Shown here: piece by piece, positions 43,363 through 52,136 of the stretch
How positions within the stretch are numbered: the stretch's first letter is position 1
Layout of the letters: the number at the start of each line of letters is the position of its first letter
NCBI RefSeq assembly: GCF_015644665.1
Contig: NZ_JADOBQ010000001.1
Span: 868,001 to 932,000, forward strand
Source: Roseobacter sp. MH60115
GTDB taxonomy: Bacteria > Pseudomonadota > Alphaproteobacteria > Rhodobacterales > Rhodobacteraceae
DNA length: 64,000 nt
Direction of reading: 5' to 3'
Made by a program: the position numbers and the translations under genes
Notes under the pieces: model-generated
What the model was told of the DNA's origin: nothing
The model's input: the letters and a program-made list of their open reading frames with translations, nothing else
The model's database searches: none

Positions 43363-44865
43363 TCACGCCGCGTCGATGGGGATGAGATCCGCCAGTTTCA
43401 GCCGTTGGATCTTGCCCGAGGGACCCTTGGGCAGTTCCGCGAGAACATGAATGACCTCCGGGGATTTGAACCCTCCAAGCCGCTGGGTGCAGAGCTCAAT
43501 CAGCTCCTGACCGGACAGATCGGCGCCTGATCTGAGCGCCACCGCAGCTTCGACCGTTTCACCATAGCGTTTGCAGGGCCGCGCGAAAGCGGCGGCCTCC
43601 ACCACGTCGGCATGGGTGTAGAGCACCTCGTCGATCTCGCGAGGTGCAATGTTTTCGCCGCCCTTGATGATCAACTCCTTCAACCGCCCGGTCACAAAGA
43701 CATATCCATCTTCATCGATGCGGCCCAGATCGCCGGTGCGCAGCCATTCCCCGGCAAAACTCGCGGCCGTCGCCTCGGGGTTGAACAGATATTCGCGCAT
43801 CACGTTGGGGCCGCGAATGGCGATCTCGCCTTCTGTGCCGGTGGGCGCTTCGGTCAGGTCTGGCAGCAGGATGCGCACCTCGTTGCCAAAGGGCACACCG
43901 GGCGATCCGATCTTGCGCAGGCCCGGGGGCAGGGGGTTTGACAATATCTGCGCGGCGGTTTCGGTCAGCCCCATGGTTTCCACGATGGGCACGCCAAAGC
44001 GGGTCTCGAAAGCCGATTGCGTTTCGACCGCCAGGGCCGAGGACGCTGAGCGCCCAAAACGCAGCCGGGCGCAGACCGCGGGGCCGGGTGCCGCCGCGCC
44101 ATGCAGCAAATGGCTGATGATAGTCGGCACCACCGAAAACCATGTGACGCCGCCTTGATCTGCCTGCGCCCAGAACTTGCGGGCGGAAAACCGCGAGACC
44201 ATGGCCAGCGATCCGCCTGACACCAGTGCGCCCATCACGGTGACGCAGAGCCCGTTGATGTGATAGATCGGCAGCACGCAAAAGCCGCGATCCTGCGCGG
44301 TCAACTCATGCGCCATGGCGGTGGTCCAGCCCCCGGCCAGAAGGCTGCTGTGGCTGTGCACGACGCCCTTGGGCTTGCCCGTGGTGCCGGAGGTGTACAT
44401 CAGCAGGGCGTGATCTTCCGCGCTCAGCTCCGGCAAATCCGCGTTGACCTCAAGGTCGTTCGGGTCCAGCAGTGCCATGCCCTTGGGGGCAACGGTCTCG
44501 TAAATGTCGATCTGGCTGTGATGCACAAAGGCATAGCGCGCGCGCGAATGCTCCAGCGCATAGGCAATGGCGTCGGGTCCGGCGGCGAGGTTGATCATCG
44601 TCGCGCGAAACCCGCCGTAAAGGGCGGCATAGAGCGCCTCTATCCCTGCGCGCCCGTTGGGGTGGATGATCGCCACGCTTTCGCCCTTGGCGATGCCCAG
44701 AGCATACATTCCGCGCGCCATCTGCTCTGCCGTGGTGCGCAGCGCCGCCCAGGTCAGGGTCTCCTCCGTTTCGGGAAAGACAATCGCCGTCCCGCCATCC
44801 ACAGCGCGCGCCGTCAGCCAGTCGCGGACGGTGCCGCGCGGCGGATGTTCGGGGGTAAAGATCAT
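43363..44865 (-). CDS. AMP-forming carboxylate-CoA ligase (SauT-like)
   Basis: A 500-residue ANL-superfamily enzyme. The P-loop is YTSGTTGKPKGVVHS near residue 155, the adenylate-binding motif ETMGLTETAA, the hinge GRLKELIIKGGENIAPREID and the C-terminal lysine in GPSGKIQRLK. It overlaps the acylating aldehyde dehydrogenase gene by 4 bases, so acid is activated then reduced to aldehyde. In sulfoacetate degradation SauT (ligase) and SauS (dehydrogenase) do this. The TTT transporter and LacI regulator of the operon support uptake of a carboxylate; sulfoacetate is likely but unproven. Confidence 0.82.
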   Translation of the reverse strand: MIFTPEHPPRGTVRDWLTARAVDGGTAIVFPETEETLTWAALRTTAEQMARGMYALGIAKGESVAIIHPNGRAGIEALYAALYGGFRATMINLAAGPDAIAYALEHSRARYAFVHHSQIDIYETVAPKGMALLDPNDLEVNADLPELSAEDHALLMYTSGTTGKPKGVVHSHSSLLAGGWTTAMAHELTAQDRGFCVLPIYHINGLCVTVMGALVSGGSLAMVSRFSARKFWAQADQGGVTWFSVVPTIISHLLHGAAAPGPAVCARLRFGRSASSALAVETQSAFETRFGVPIVETMGLTETAAQILSNPLPPGLRKIGSPGVPFGNEVRILLPDLTEAPTGTEGEIAIRGPNVMREYLFNPEATAASFAGEWLRTGDLGRIDEDGYVFVTGRLKELIIKGGENIAPREIDEVLYTHADVVEAAAFARPCKRYGETVEAAVALRSGADLSGQELIELCTQRLGGFKSPEVIHVLAELPKGPSGKIQRLKLADLIPIDAA

Positions 44866-46265
44866 TTTCCGACCGTGTCCCAGTAGTCGGCAAAAATCTC
44901 TTCGGGTGCGGGTTCATGGCCGGGAATTTCACGCACGATTTTCGTGGTCTGCATGAAATGTTTCCAATTCACATTCGTGTCGATAGAATTGCCGCCCCAG
45001 GACCCGCACCCCATGGAGAGCGAAAAGGGCATGCCGTTGGTAAATGATCCGCCCGTGGCAAAGGTATGCGCCTGATTGACGATGACCCGGCTGGTCGGGA
45101 TCGCCTTGGCGAGGGTCATGGGCCGGTCCGCCAGGTTTGTGTGAATGCCCACCGAATGGCCCAGCCCTTGATGCAGCTGTATCTCTCGGGTGATCCGCAC
45201 CGCGTCCTCAAAATCGCGGGCCCGGTAGACCGTCAGCACACGGCTGAGTTTTTCCCCCGAGAGCGGATGGTCCGGTCCGATGCCGGTGGTTTCTACGGCA
45301 AGATATTCGGTGCCCTCCGGCACCTCATCCGTTAACCCAAGGGCCGCGATCATCTGGTCCGCATCCCGTGCGATGGCCTGCGGGTTCAGGTGGCCCTTGA
45401 CCCAGAGCCGGTCGGTGACCTTTGTCTCATCGCGGATCAGCGCGCCGCCGGTGCGCGCCATCTCGGCCACGAAGGCGCCATAGATCGCGTCCACCACCAC
45501 CACCGCGTTCTCGGACGAACAGGAGGTGGCATTGTCGAAGGTCTTGGAGGCCTTGATCTTCTCTGCCGCGGCGGCCAGATCGGCGGTTTCATCCACGATC
45601 ACGGCGACATTGCCCGCACCCACGGCCAGCGCGGGCGTGCCGGAGGTATAGGCCCGCCGCACGTTGTTCTGGCTGCCGGTCACCACGATCATGTCGGAGA
45701 GTTCCAGCAGGCGCTGGGTCTTGTCCTTGGAGCCGCGCCCCGGGATCATCTGCACCAGATCGCGGTCGATCCCGGCCTTGTCGAATTCCGCATGGATGTA
45801 GCCCAGCAGCGCCTCGCAGGTCGCCACGCCCTTGGGCGAGGGCGAGACGACAATCGCATTGCCGCATTTCAGGGCGTTGATGATGTTATTGGCCGGTGTC
45901 GCACCGGGGTTGGTGGAGGGGACAACGGCGCCGATCACGCCGATGGGCCGCGCAATTTCCGTGATGCCAGTGGCCGGATCATCGTGGATCACGCCAAAGG
46001 TCTTGGCCGCGGCGATGTCGCGCAGCAGACCCAGCGTCTTGCGGTGGTTCTTGGTGATCTTGTCGGGCACGTTGCCCAACCCGGTTGTCGCCACCGCCAG
46101 TTCTGCCAGATGACGGTTGCGCGCGGGTTCCATGATGGCCCAGCCCGCCGCAAGGGCGGCACGATCATAGAGCGCTTGCGATCCGCCTGCCTCGAAACGG
46201 GCCTGCGCAGCGCGGGCCGTGGCAACGATGGTATCCACCTCGGCAAGATCATCATGGTCATTCAT
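44862..46265 (-). CDS. Acylating aldehyde dehydrogenase (SauS-like)
   Basis: A 467-residue CoA-dependent aldehyde dehydrogenase. The catalytic Cys is C249 in NATSCSSEN, and IGVIGAVVPSTNPGATP is the cofactor-binding stretch shared with acetaldehyde and sulfoacetaldehyde dehydrogenases. It would convert acyl-CoA to aldehyde with NAD(P)H. The start ATG 46265 is chosen because AAGGACAT lies upstream. The partner ligase gene overlaps its stop. If the substrate is sulfoacetyl-CoA, the next step (Xsc) must be encoded elsewhere. Confidence 0.82.
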   Translation of the reverse strand: MNDHDDLAEVDTIVATARAAQARFEAGGSQALYDRAALAAGWAIMEPARNRHLAELAVATTGLGNVPDKITKNHRKTLGLLRDIAAAKTFGVIHDDPATGITEIARPIGVIGAVVPSTNPGATPANNIINALKCGNAIVVSPSPKGVATCEALLGYIHAEFDKAGIDRDLVQMIPGRGSKDKTQRLLELSDMIVVTGSQNNVRRAYTSGTPALAVGAGNVAVIVDETADLAAAAEKIKASKTFDNATSCSSENAVVVVDAIYGAFVAEMARTGGALIRDETKVTDRLWVKGHLNPQAIARDADQMIAALGLTDEVPEGTEYLAVETTGIGPDHPLSGEKLSRVLTVYRARDFEDAVRITREIQLHQGLGHSVGIHTNLADRPMTLAKAIPTSRVIVNQAHTFATGGSFTNGMPFSLSMGCGSWGGNSIDTNVNWKHFMQTTKIVREIPGHEPAPEEIFADYWDTVGK

Positions 46266-46285
46266 GTCACATGTCCTTATGTGTC

Positions 46286-46310
46286 GGCGGGGCGGCAGAT
46301 GCGCCCCGCC
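46286..46310 (-). terminator. Intercistronic hairpin after tctC
   Basis: GGCGGGGCG (46286-46294) and CGCCCCGCC (46302-46310) form a perfect 9-bp stem with a 7-base loop. It lies between the binding-protein gene and the dehydrogenase gene. There is no U-tract. It parallels the hairpin after ugpB and probably stabilises the upstream mRNA. Confidence 0.65.
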
Positions 46311-46318
46311 ATATGTGT

Positions 46319-47287
46319 TCAGAGACCGGCAAGCAGTTCCTTCAGGGTTTCTTCCCGCGCGGCCCACATGTCCAGCACTTCGTCACGGGTCATGATGTGC
46401 ATCGGCGATCCGCCTGCCTGCATCTTGCCCGCCACGCGCTTGTTTTCGAACATGGCGGGGACGGTCGCGGCCAGTTTGTCGATCACGCCTTGCGGCGTGC
46501 CCTTGGGCACCATGATGCCGCGGAAGTTGACGGAGGAGTTGTCCACGTCCAGGCCCGCTTCGCGCATCGTGGGCACATCGGGCAGGAAATCGTTCCGCTC
46601 CAGATCCGCCACGGCAAGGATTTTCACATTCCCAGCCTCGCGTGCACGGAAGGCGTCAGAGAGGTTGTTGATGCCCGCCATGACGTCGCCCGCGATCACG
46701 GCTTTCATCGCTGCCGCCCCGCCGCCCTTGGTGGGGATATAGGCCATCTTCAAATCGCCCGCCTTTTCCATCTGCAGGGCGGCGATGTGGTGGCCCACGA
46801 AAAGACCCGCACCCGAGGTGGTCAGCTTGCCGGGGTTGGCCTTGGCGAATTCAACCACATCCTGCAACGTGTTGAATTCCGAGTCCGCGCCGACAACCAG
46901 CACTGCAGGGTCCGCGCCCCAGTTGGCGATGGGCTCGAAGCTGTCACGGGAGTATTCCACCCCGCCCTTGATCGACTGTGCGATGAAATGGGGGATGTTA
47001 TAGGCGCCCAGCGTGTAGCCGTCCGCTTCTGCCTGACCCGCCAGCCAGTTCCAGCCCACGCGGCCCCCGGCGCCGGGCTTGTTGATGATCGCGATGGGCA
47101 TGCCCAGGGCGTCCTCGTTCCCGGCGGTCATGGTGACGATGCGCGCCTGGAAATCGGTGGCGCCGCCCGCGCCGTAGCTGACCATCATCATGATCGGTCG
47201 TTCGGGATAGTTCGCGTGGCCGTCGGCCAGCGCGCCCGTGGTGATGGAGGCCAGTGCGATGGCCGCTCCTGCAATCAGTTTTTTCAT
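46319..47287 (-). CDS. tctC: TctC-like tripartite tricarboxylate transporter binding protein
   Basis: A 322-residue periplasmic protein with a signal peptide (about 21 residues, KKLIAGAAIALASITTGALA). The mature part carries YPERPIMMMVSYGAGGATD and IINKPGAGGRVGWNWLA, typical of TctC (Bug) receptors. It captures an organic acid and delivers it to TctAB. Start at ATG 47287 with GGGAGGAA upstream. It is 43 bases after tctB and precedes the ligase/dehydrogenase pair in the same direction. Confidence 0.9.
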   Translation of the reverse strand: MKKLIAGAAIALASITTGALADGHANYPERPIMMMVSYGAGGATDFQARIVTMTAGNEDALGMPIAIINKPGAGGRVGWNWLAGQAEADGYTLGAYNIPHFIAQSIKGGVEYSRDSFEPIANWGADPAVLVVGADSEFNTLQDVVEFAKANPGKLTTSGAGLFVGHHIAALQMEKAGDLKMAYIPTKGGGAAAMKAVIAGDVMAGINNLSDAFRAREAGNVKILAVADLERNDFLPDVPTMREAGLDVDNSSVNFRGIMVPKGTPQGVIDKLAATVPAMFENKRVAGKMQAGGSPMHIMTRDEVLDMWAAREETLKELLAGL

Positions 47288-47330
47288 GTGTAGTTCCTCC
47301 CTAGGATGTGAGCTCTGCCGCTGTTGCGGT

Positions 47331-47801
47331 TCAGAAGAAGACCTCTCGCGGTGTGTACACGGTGAGAAGTTTTGCGAAGAGGCCATAGATGACGACCATG
47401 AAGATGGCCGTGATGAGGATGCGTCTGAGCCATGATCTGACCGCGTCGTGCGGTGCGGGATCATAGAGGCTCAGCAGGATGAAAAAGGCGAGGGTGGTCG
47501 CAGTATAGAACCCAAGGCCCTTTGCCGCCCAGAAGATGTAGATCAGGGCGATGATCAGACCGGGCAGCAGGTTGGTGAACTGACGCACGGAAATGCCGCC
47601 CCCCACCTTGGTCCAGCCGAGGCAGGCCTTGGCGAAGGTCCAGAGCGCCAGCACCACGAAGACAGAGGAGATCAGGCGCGGAAACAGGAAGGCCTCGGAC
47701 GGTTGTTGGGTGTAGCTGACAAAGGCCACCCAGATGCCGACGGCGGCCACGATGCCGGACCCGATGATGTGCTGGAGGCGGGGGAGAGACGGGGCGCTCA
47801 T
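47331..47801 (-). CDS. tctB: TctB-like small membrane subunit of the TTT transporter
   Basis: A 156-residue protein with about four hydrophobic helices (HIIGSGIVAAVGIWVAFVSY, LISSVFVVLALWTFAKACLG, LPGLIIALIYIFWAAKG and a C-terminal one). This topology and its place between tctA and tctC identify it as TctB, though the family is poorly conserved. The gene overlaps tctA by 4 bases. Confidence 0.88.
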   Translation of the reverse strand: MSAPSLPRLQHIIGSGIVAAVGIWVAFVSYTQQPSEAFLFPRLISSVFVVLALWTFAKACLGWTKVGGGISVRQFTNLLPGLIIALIYIFWAAKGLGFYTATTLAFFILLSLYDPAPHDAVRSWLRRILITAIFMVVIYGLFAKLLTVYTPREVFF

Positions 47802-49309
47802 GCCATGATCTCCTCTTTCGAGGTGTAGCGGCGCGACCGCAACTCCATATAGGCGGAATAGAAGATCGAGGCGATGACCACGGCGATCAGGAACAGGTTC
47901 AGCCCACCGCCCAGGAAGTATGCGCTCATGCCGTCGGTGGCATTGGCGATCATGGAGCCTTGGATGAAGTTCGCCTCGGCAATGGGCCCGAGGATCAGGC
48001 CAAGCACCAGCGGGGCGGCGGAAAAGCCGAAGCGTTCGAGGAAATACATCATCACCCCGAGGGCCGCCATTACATAGACGTCACCCATGGAGGATTGCAC
48101 CGAATAGCTGCCAAAGACCGCCAACCCCAGCACCACGGCGGCCATGACCGATTGCGGCACCTGCGCGACCTTCGCGGCAAGACCGGCGACGTAGAGGCCG
48201 AAGAGGCACATCAACACCTGACCGATCAGCATGGAATTGATGAAGGTCCAGGCGACATCGGGGTGATTGTCGAAGAGATCGGTGCCGGGGAAAATCCCGT
48301 GGATCAGCAACCCGCCAAGCAACACCGCCGCTGTGGGGGAGCCGGGGATCGAGAGTGTCAGCAGCGGCACCAGCGAGGGGCCAACCATGGCGTTATTGGC
48401 GCTTTCGGCAGCGATCACGCCTTCGGAGTGACCGGTGCCGAATTTTTCGCGCTCAGGGCTGAACTTCTTGGCCTGATCATAGGCGACAAGCCCCGCGATC
48501 TGGCCGCCGACACCGGGGATCAGGCCGATGATCGACCCTGACGCCGTGCCGATACCCATGGCGCGCTTGTTGCGCAGAAGCTCGCGGATCGCGCCGCCGA
48601 TGGGGTGTTTCTGCACCTCGATCACCTCGGCCCCGTCGTTGTGGCGGCCCTTGGCGAACATGGTGATGACCTGTGGAATGGCGAACAGACCGATAAGGGC
48701 CGCGATGATGTTGATCCCGCCGCCTAAAGCGGGATGAAAGATGAACCGCTGCGCGCCCATGATATCGTCAAACCCGATGGTGGCGAGCCAGAGCCCGATG
48801 CAGCCCGAGAGCAGCCCCTTGACCACCGATTTACTGTCGAGCGAGCCAATCACCGTGACCCCGAGGATCGCCAGCCAGAAGAGATGGCTGGGGCCAAAGG
48901 CCAGCGCCCATTGCGCCAGAACAGGCGTCAGGAAGATCAGCAGCAGCACACCGAAGACACCACCGACGGCAGAGGCCAGAAAGCTGATCTGCAGCGCCTT
49001 GGCGCCTTCGCCCTTGCGCGCCATCGTGTGTCCGTCGAGCGTGGTGGCGATATTCGCGGGCGCGCCGGGTATTTTCAGCAGGATCGCACTGACCGCGCCG
49101 CCCGCCACGGTAGAAGTATAGGCCGCCCCGAGCAGGATCAGCCCCTGTGCCGCGTCCAACTGGAAGGTGAAAGGAATGAGCAGCGCCACCGCCATGGTCG
49201 GCGACAGGCCCGGCGTTGCGCCCAGGATCAACCCGCCGATGGTGCCCAGCAGGAGCAGCCCGAAGTTAATCGGCGTGAACACATCCCCCATATAGAACAG
49301 AAATTCCAT
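47798..49309 (-). CDS. tctA: TctA-like large permease subunit of the TTT transporter
   Basis: A 503-residue protein with about twelve transmembrane helices. The TctA signature is GLILGATPGLSPTMAVALLIPF near the start, repeated in altered form as GLIPGVGGQIAGLVAY. The other conserved segment is TLSIPGSPTAAVLLGGLLIHG. The start ATG 49309 is chosen because GGGAGG lies upstream. It is the first gene of the transport-catabolic operon, and the LacI operator region lies directly upstream of it. Confidence 0.92.
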   Translation of the reverse strand: MEFLFYMGDVFTPINFGLLLLGTIGGLILGATPGLSPTMAVALLIPFTFQLDAAQGLILLGAAYTSTVAGGAVSAILLKIPGAPANIATTLDGHTMARKGEGAKALQISFLASAVGGVFGVLLLIFLTPVLAQWALAFGPSHLFWLAILGVTVIGSLDSKSVVKGLLSGCIGLWLATIGFDDIMGAQRFIFHPALGGGINIIAALIGLFAIPQVITMFAKGRHNDGAEVIEVQKHPIGGAIRELLRNKRAMGIGTASGSIIGLIPGVGGQIAGLVAYDQAKKFSPEREKFGTGHSEGVIAAESANNAMVGPSLVPLLTLSIPGSPTAAVLLGGLLIHGIFPGTDLFDNHPDVAWTFINSMLIGQVLMCLFGLYVAGLAAKVAQVPQSVMAAVVLGLAVFGSYSVQSSMGDVYVMAALGVMMYFLERFGFSAAPLVLGLILGPIAEANFIQGSMIANATDGMSAYFLGGGLNLFLIAVVIASIFYSAYMELRSRRYTSKEEIMA

Positions 49310-49350
49310 CGCTGCCTCCCGCAACGCTGCTTGACCATTTACGCTACGTG

Positions 49351-49378
49351 ATGAAAATAGTTTTGCAAATGTTTTCAT
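49351..49378. promoter_or_regulatory. Dyad operator between tctA and the LacI regulator
   Basis: ATGAAAA (49351-49357) and TTTTCAT (49372-49378) are outer arms of a dyad. Inside it lies the perfect palindrome TTTGCAAA (49362-49369). It occupies the middle of the 93-base divergent region, where a LacI dimer would block both promoters. Confidence 0.6.
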
Positions 49379-49402
49379 AAATTGCGCAGCAGAGGTCTGT
49401 AG

Positions 49403-50425
49403 ATGTCTGATAGAAATGGAAAAAAGTCAGATATTATCAGTGTGGCAAAGGCCGCACGTGTGTCTCCCTCGACGGTGTCGCGATATTTCAATCACCCCGA
49501 ACTTTTGAAACTGACGACTCGGCGCAGGATCGAAAAGGCAGTGCGCAAGGAAGGCTATATCCGCAATCGCGCGGCCCAGACGATCCATGGAATACGCTCC
49601 GGCACCATCGGTGTTCTGGTGCCGACCATCGACCACACGATCTTTGCCGAGGTTGTTCAGGCGTTCTCGGACGCGGTTGCGGAGGAGGGGTTTACCATTC
49701 TGCTGGCCTCCCATGGCTATGACCCGCAGCGGGAATACGCGATCCTGCGGAAGTTTCTGGAACACCGGGTGGATGGCATCGCCCTGACCGGGCTGGATCA
49801 TGACGAAGCCGTGTTTCAGCTGATCGAGAGCCAGGACGTGCCGACCGTCATGATGTGGAACTATGCGGCGGAGTCGCTCTACCCCTCCATCGGGGCTGAC
49901 AACGAACTGGCGGGGCAGATGATCAGCCAGCACGTGCTGGCGCTGGGGCATCGCGCGGTGGCGTGTCTCTTTGCGCCCGGCGCAGGCAATGACCGTGCCA
50001 AGGCGCGCAGTAGGGCGATTCTGAATACATTGGCGGCGGCGGGCGTTGTGGTGCCGCAAGACTGGCAGCTCACCACCGTCTATTCCGTTTCCGAATCCAA
50101 GCGTCAGGCCTTTGAGCTTTTCAGCAACGCCAGACGGCCCACGGCGCTGATCTGCGGCAATGACATCCTCGCCACGGGCGCGATCTATGCAGCGGCCAGG
50201 GCAGGGCTCAAGCTGCCGGATGACATCTCCATTGTCGGCATTGGGGATTTCAAGGGCTCGTCCGAGTTCGAACCCGGCCTGACCACCGTACGTCTGCCAG
50301 CGCGGCGTATCGGACGGCGCGCTGGGATGACCCTTGCCGCAGCCATCAAGGACCCGGATGCCGACAGAACCGGCGCCCATTGTGCGCCGGAACTGGTCAT
50401 ACGGGGATCGTGCCGGGCGATTTGA
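49403..50425 (+). CDS. LacI-family regulator of the TTT/acyl-CoA operon
   Basis: A 340-residue LacI/GalR protein. The HTH is IISVAKAARVSPSTVSRYFNHP, with NRAAQTIHG as hinge helix, then the type I periplasmic-binding-protein fold (IGVLVPTIDHTIFAEVV, ICGNDILATGAI). It is divergent from tctA. As LacI proteins act on ligand-bound inducers, a carboxylate or its CoA ester could be the effector. Autoregulation is likely because of the shared operator. Confidence 0.9.
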   Translation: MSDRNGKKSDIISVAKAARVSPSTVSRYFNHPELLKLTTRRRIEKAVRKEGYIRNRAAQTIHGIRSGTIGVLVPTIDHTIFAEVVQAFSDAVAEEGFTILLASHGYDPQREYAILRKFLEHRVDGIALTGLDHDEAVFQLIESQDVPTVMMWNYAAESLYPSIGADNELAGQMISQHVLALGHRAVACLFAPGAGNDRAKARSRAILNTLAAAGVVVPQDWQLTTVYSVSESKRQAFELFSNARRPTALICGNDILATGAIYAAARAGLKLPDDISIVGIGDFKGSSEFEPGLTTVRLPARRIGRRAGMTLAAAIKDPDADRTGAHCAPELVIRGSCRAI

Positions 50426-50582
50426 TATTGCGCGCAACCGGCAACCGAAAAACCTCGGTCGCTCAGATGAAATTGCCCCTCGCGTTCGGTCTGCGGCAGG
50501 ATCGCAGCCCGATCACAACAGTGTTTCATGCATGTGAACGGATAAACGCGCAGACTAAGCGGCAAGTTATCTGGAGGATGTC

Positions 50583-51950
50583 ATGTCAGTCACACGTCGC
50601 GGGTTTGCAGGGATGATCGGAGCCGGGGCGTTGACCCCGCATGCTCTTTGGGCGCAGGCAGACCCGGTCCTTGAGGCCATTCGCTCCACGCTCTATGGCA
50701 CAAGCTCGGAATTTGCCGATGGCATGGCGCTGCTGAAGACGCGCGGCAATCCGGATGTGGTGCCCGCCTTGCTGACCGGGTTGCGGTTTTCCAGACGGCG
50801 GCGCGACGAGATCGCCGAGGTGATGGAGGCGCTGACGGGTGAAACCCATGGCACCGACTGGTTTGACTGGATGCTCTGGCAGGAGCGCAACCCGCAGATC
50901 GTCCCGCATCCGGCGTTGATCCCGTTCAAACGCGAAGTGCTGCTTGGGGTGGATGAGAATTTCGATGTGTTTTTGCGCCCAGAGTATCTGGCGCGGGATC
51001 GGATGAAGATCAGGCTGGAGGAAATCGCCTGGGGCGGGGTCAGCAAGGACGGTATCCCTTCGCTCGACAACCCTGATCTGATCCCGGCCGCGCGCGCTGA
51101 CTATCTGAGACCCGACGATCTGGTCTTTGGTGTCGCGATCAACGGGGACGTGCGTGCCTATCCGTTGCGGATCATGGGCTGGCACGAGATGTTCAACGAG
51201 GTGATTGGCGGGGTGCCGGTGGCCTTGGCCTATTGCACGCTGTGCGGTTCCGGCATTCTGTTTGAAACGCAGGTCGCGGGGCGGGCAAAGCCACTGGTCT
51301 TTGGCTCTTCGGGGTTTCTCTACCGGTCGAACAAGTTGATGTTTGATCGCGAAACCCATTCGCTGTGGAACCAGTTCACCGGCAAACCCGTGGTCGGCCC
51401 TCTGGTGGACAGCAATATCGAGTTGAAACAGCGTCCGGTCGTGATCACCACTTGGGAGAATTGGACATCGTCGCATCCCAACACAAAGGTGCTGTCGCTG
51501 AGCACAGGTCATCGTCGCAACTATGGCTCCGGCGTTGTCTATCGGGAGTATTTCGCCTCCCCGGAGCTGATGTTCCCGGCACTGGTGGATCAAACGGAAC
51601 ACCGGCAGAAAGACTATGTCTTTGCCATACGCCAGTTCGGCGCGGCGCGGGCCTGGCCACTGGCGGCGTTCGACGGAAAGCCTGTGATCAATGACGCGAT
51701 TGCGGACAGGCCGCTGGTGCTGATTGGCGATGTGTCGCGGCGCACCGTACGCGCGTATGAGCGCGGTGAGGCTGCTTTCACCGCATCGGATGGTGCTTTG
51801 CAGGACGAGACGGGGCAGATCTGGAAAGTGACCGAAGACGCGCTGGTGGGACCGGATGGACAGCGCCGGTCACGCGTTGCCGGACATATCGCCTACTGGT
51901 TTGCCTGGGACAACTATCTGGGTGACGCGGCCAGCATCTATGAGGGCTGA
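50583..51950 (+). CDS. DUF3179 protein, exported
   Basis: A 455-residue protein with an N-terminal twin-arginine-like signal (TRRGFAGMIGAGALTPHALWA). The body is DUF3179, with AYCTLCGSGILFE, GFLYRSNKLMFDRETHSLWNQ (quoted core: SNKLMFDRET) and SLSTGHRRNYG. The conserved Cys pair CTLC may bind metal or a cofactor. Function is unknown in the family. GGAGGAT precedes the ATG. It is not clearly tied to the neighbouring LacI gene or to the exporter gene, which runs in the opposite direction. Confidence 0.85.
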   Translation: MSVTRRGFAGMIGAGALTPHALWAQADPVLEAIRSTLYGTSSEFADGMALLKTRGNPDVVPALLTGLRFSRRRRDEIAEVMEALTGETHGTDWFDWMLWQERNPQIVPHPALIPFKREVLLGVDENFDVFLRPEYLARDRMKIRLEEIAWGGVSKDGIPSLDNPDLIPAARADYLRPDDLVFGVAINGDVRAYPLRIMGWHEMFNEVIGGVPVALAYCTLCGSGILFETQVAGRAKPLVFGSSGFLYRSNKLMFDRETHSLWNQFTGKPVVGPLVDSNIELKQRPVVITTWENWTSSHPNTKVLSLSTGHRRNYGSGVVYREYFASPELMFPALVDQTEHRQKDYVFAIRQFGAARAWPLAAFDGKPVINDAIADRPLVLIGDVSRRTVRAYERGEAAFTASDGALQDETGQIWKVTEDALVGPDGQRRSRVAGHIAYWFAWDNYLGDAASIYEG

Positions 51951-52136
51951 CCGTCCAGACGCCCGGACAATTGAAAGCATCATTCCGGAGTGGATCGACA
52001 GATGGCCTGTGCGAAATCGGCGACAGAGTTGATGTCAGAGGCACATGAGAAGTTGCTGCGCATGTCCATCGACAAGCGGGTGGATGCAGATCACAAAGCC
52101 GCCGGGCCTTAGGCCGCCGCCCTTTGCCAATTGCTG

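Noticed and set aside
44862-46265. Calling the dehydrogenase an ethanol-metabolism acetaldehyde dehydrogenase
   Set aside because: It lacks a fused or adjacent alcohol dehydrogenase and shares an operon with an acid importer and an AMP-forming ligase.
52002-52112. A 36-codon frame (starts MACAKSATEL) between the DUF3179 and exporter genes
   Set aside because: No Shine-Dalgarno sequence and no recognisable family. It could be a gene remnant, but the support is too thin.
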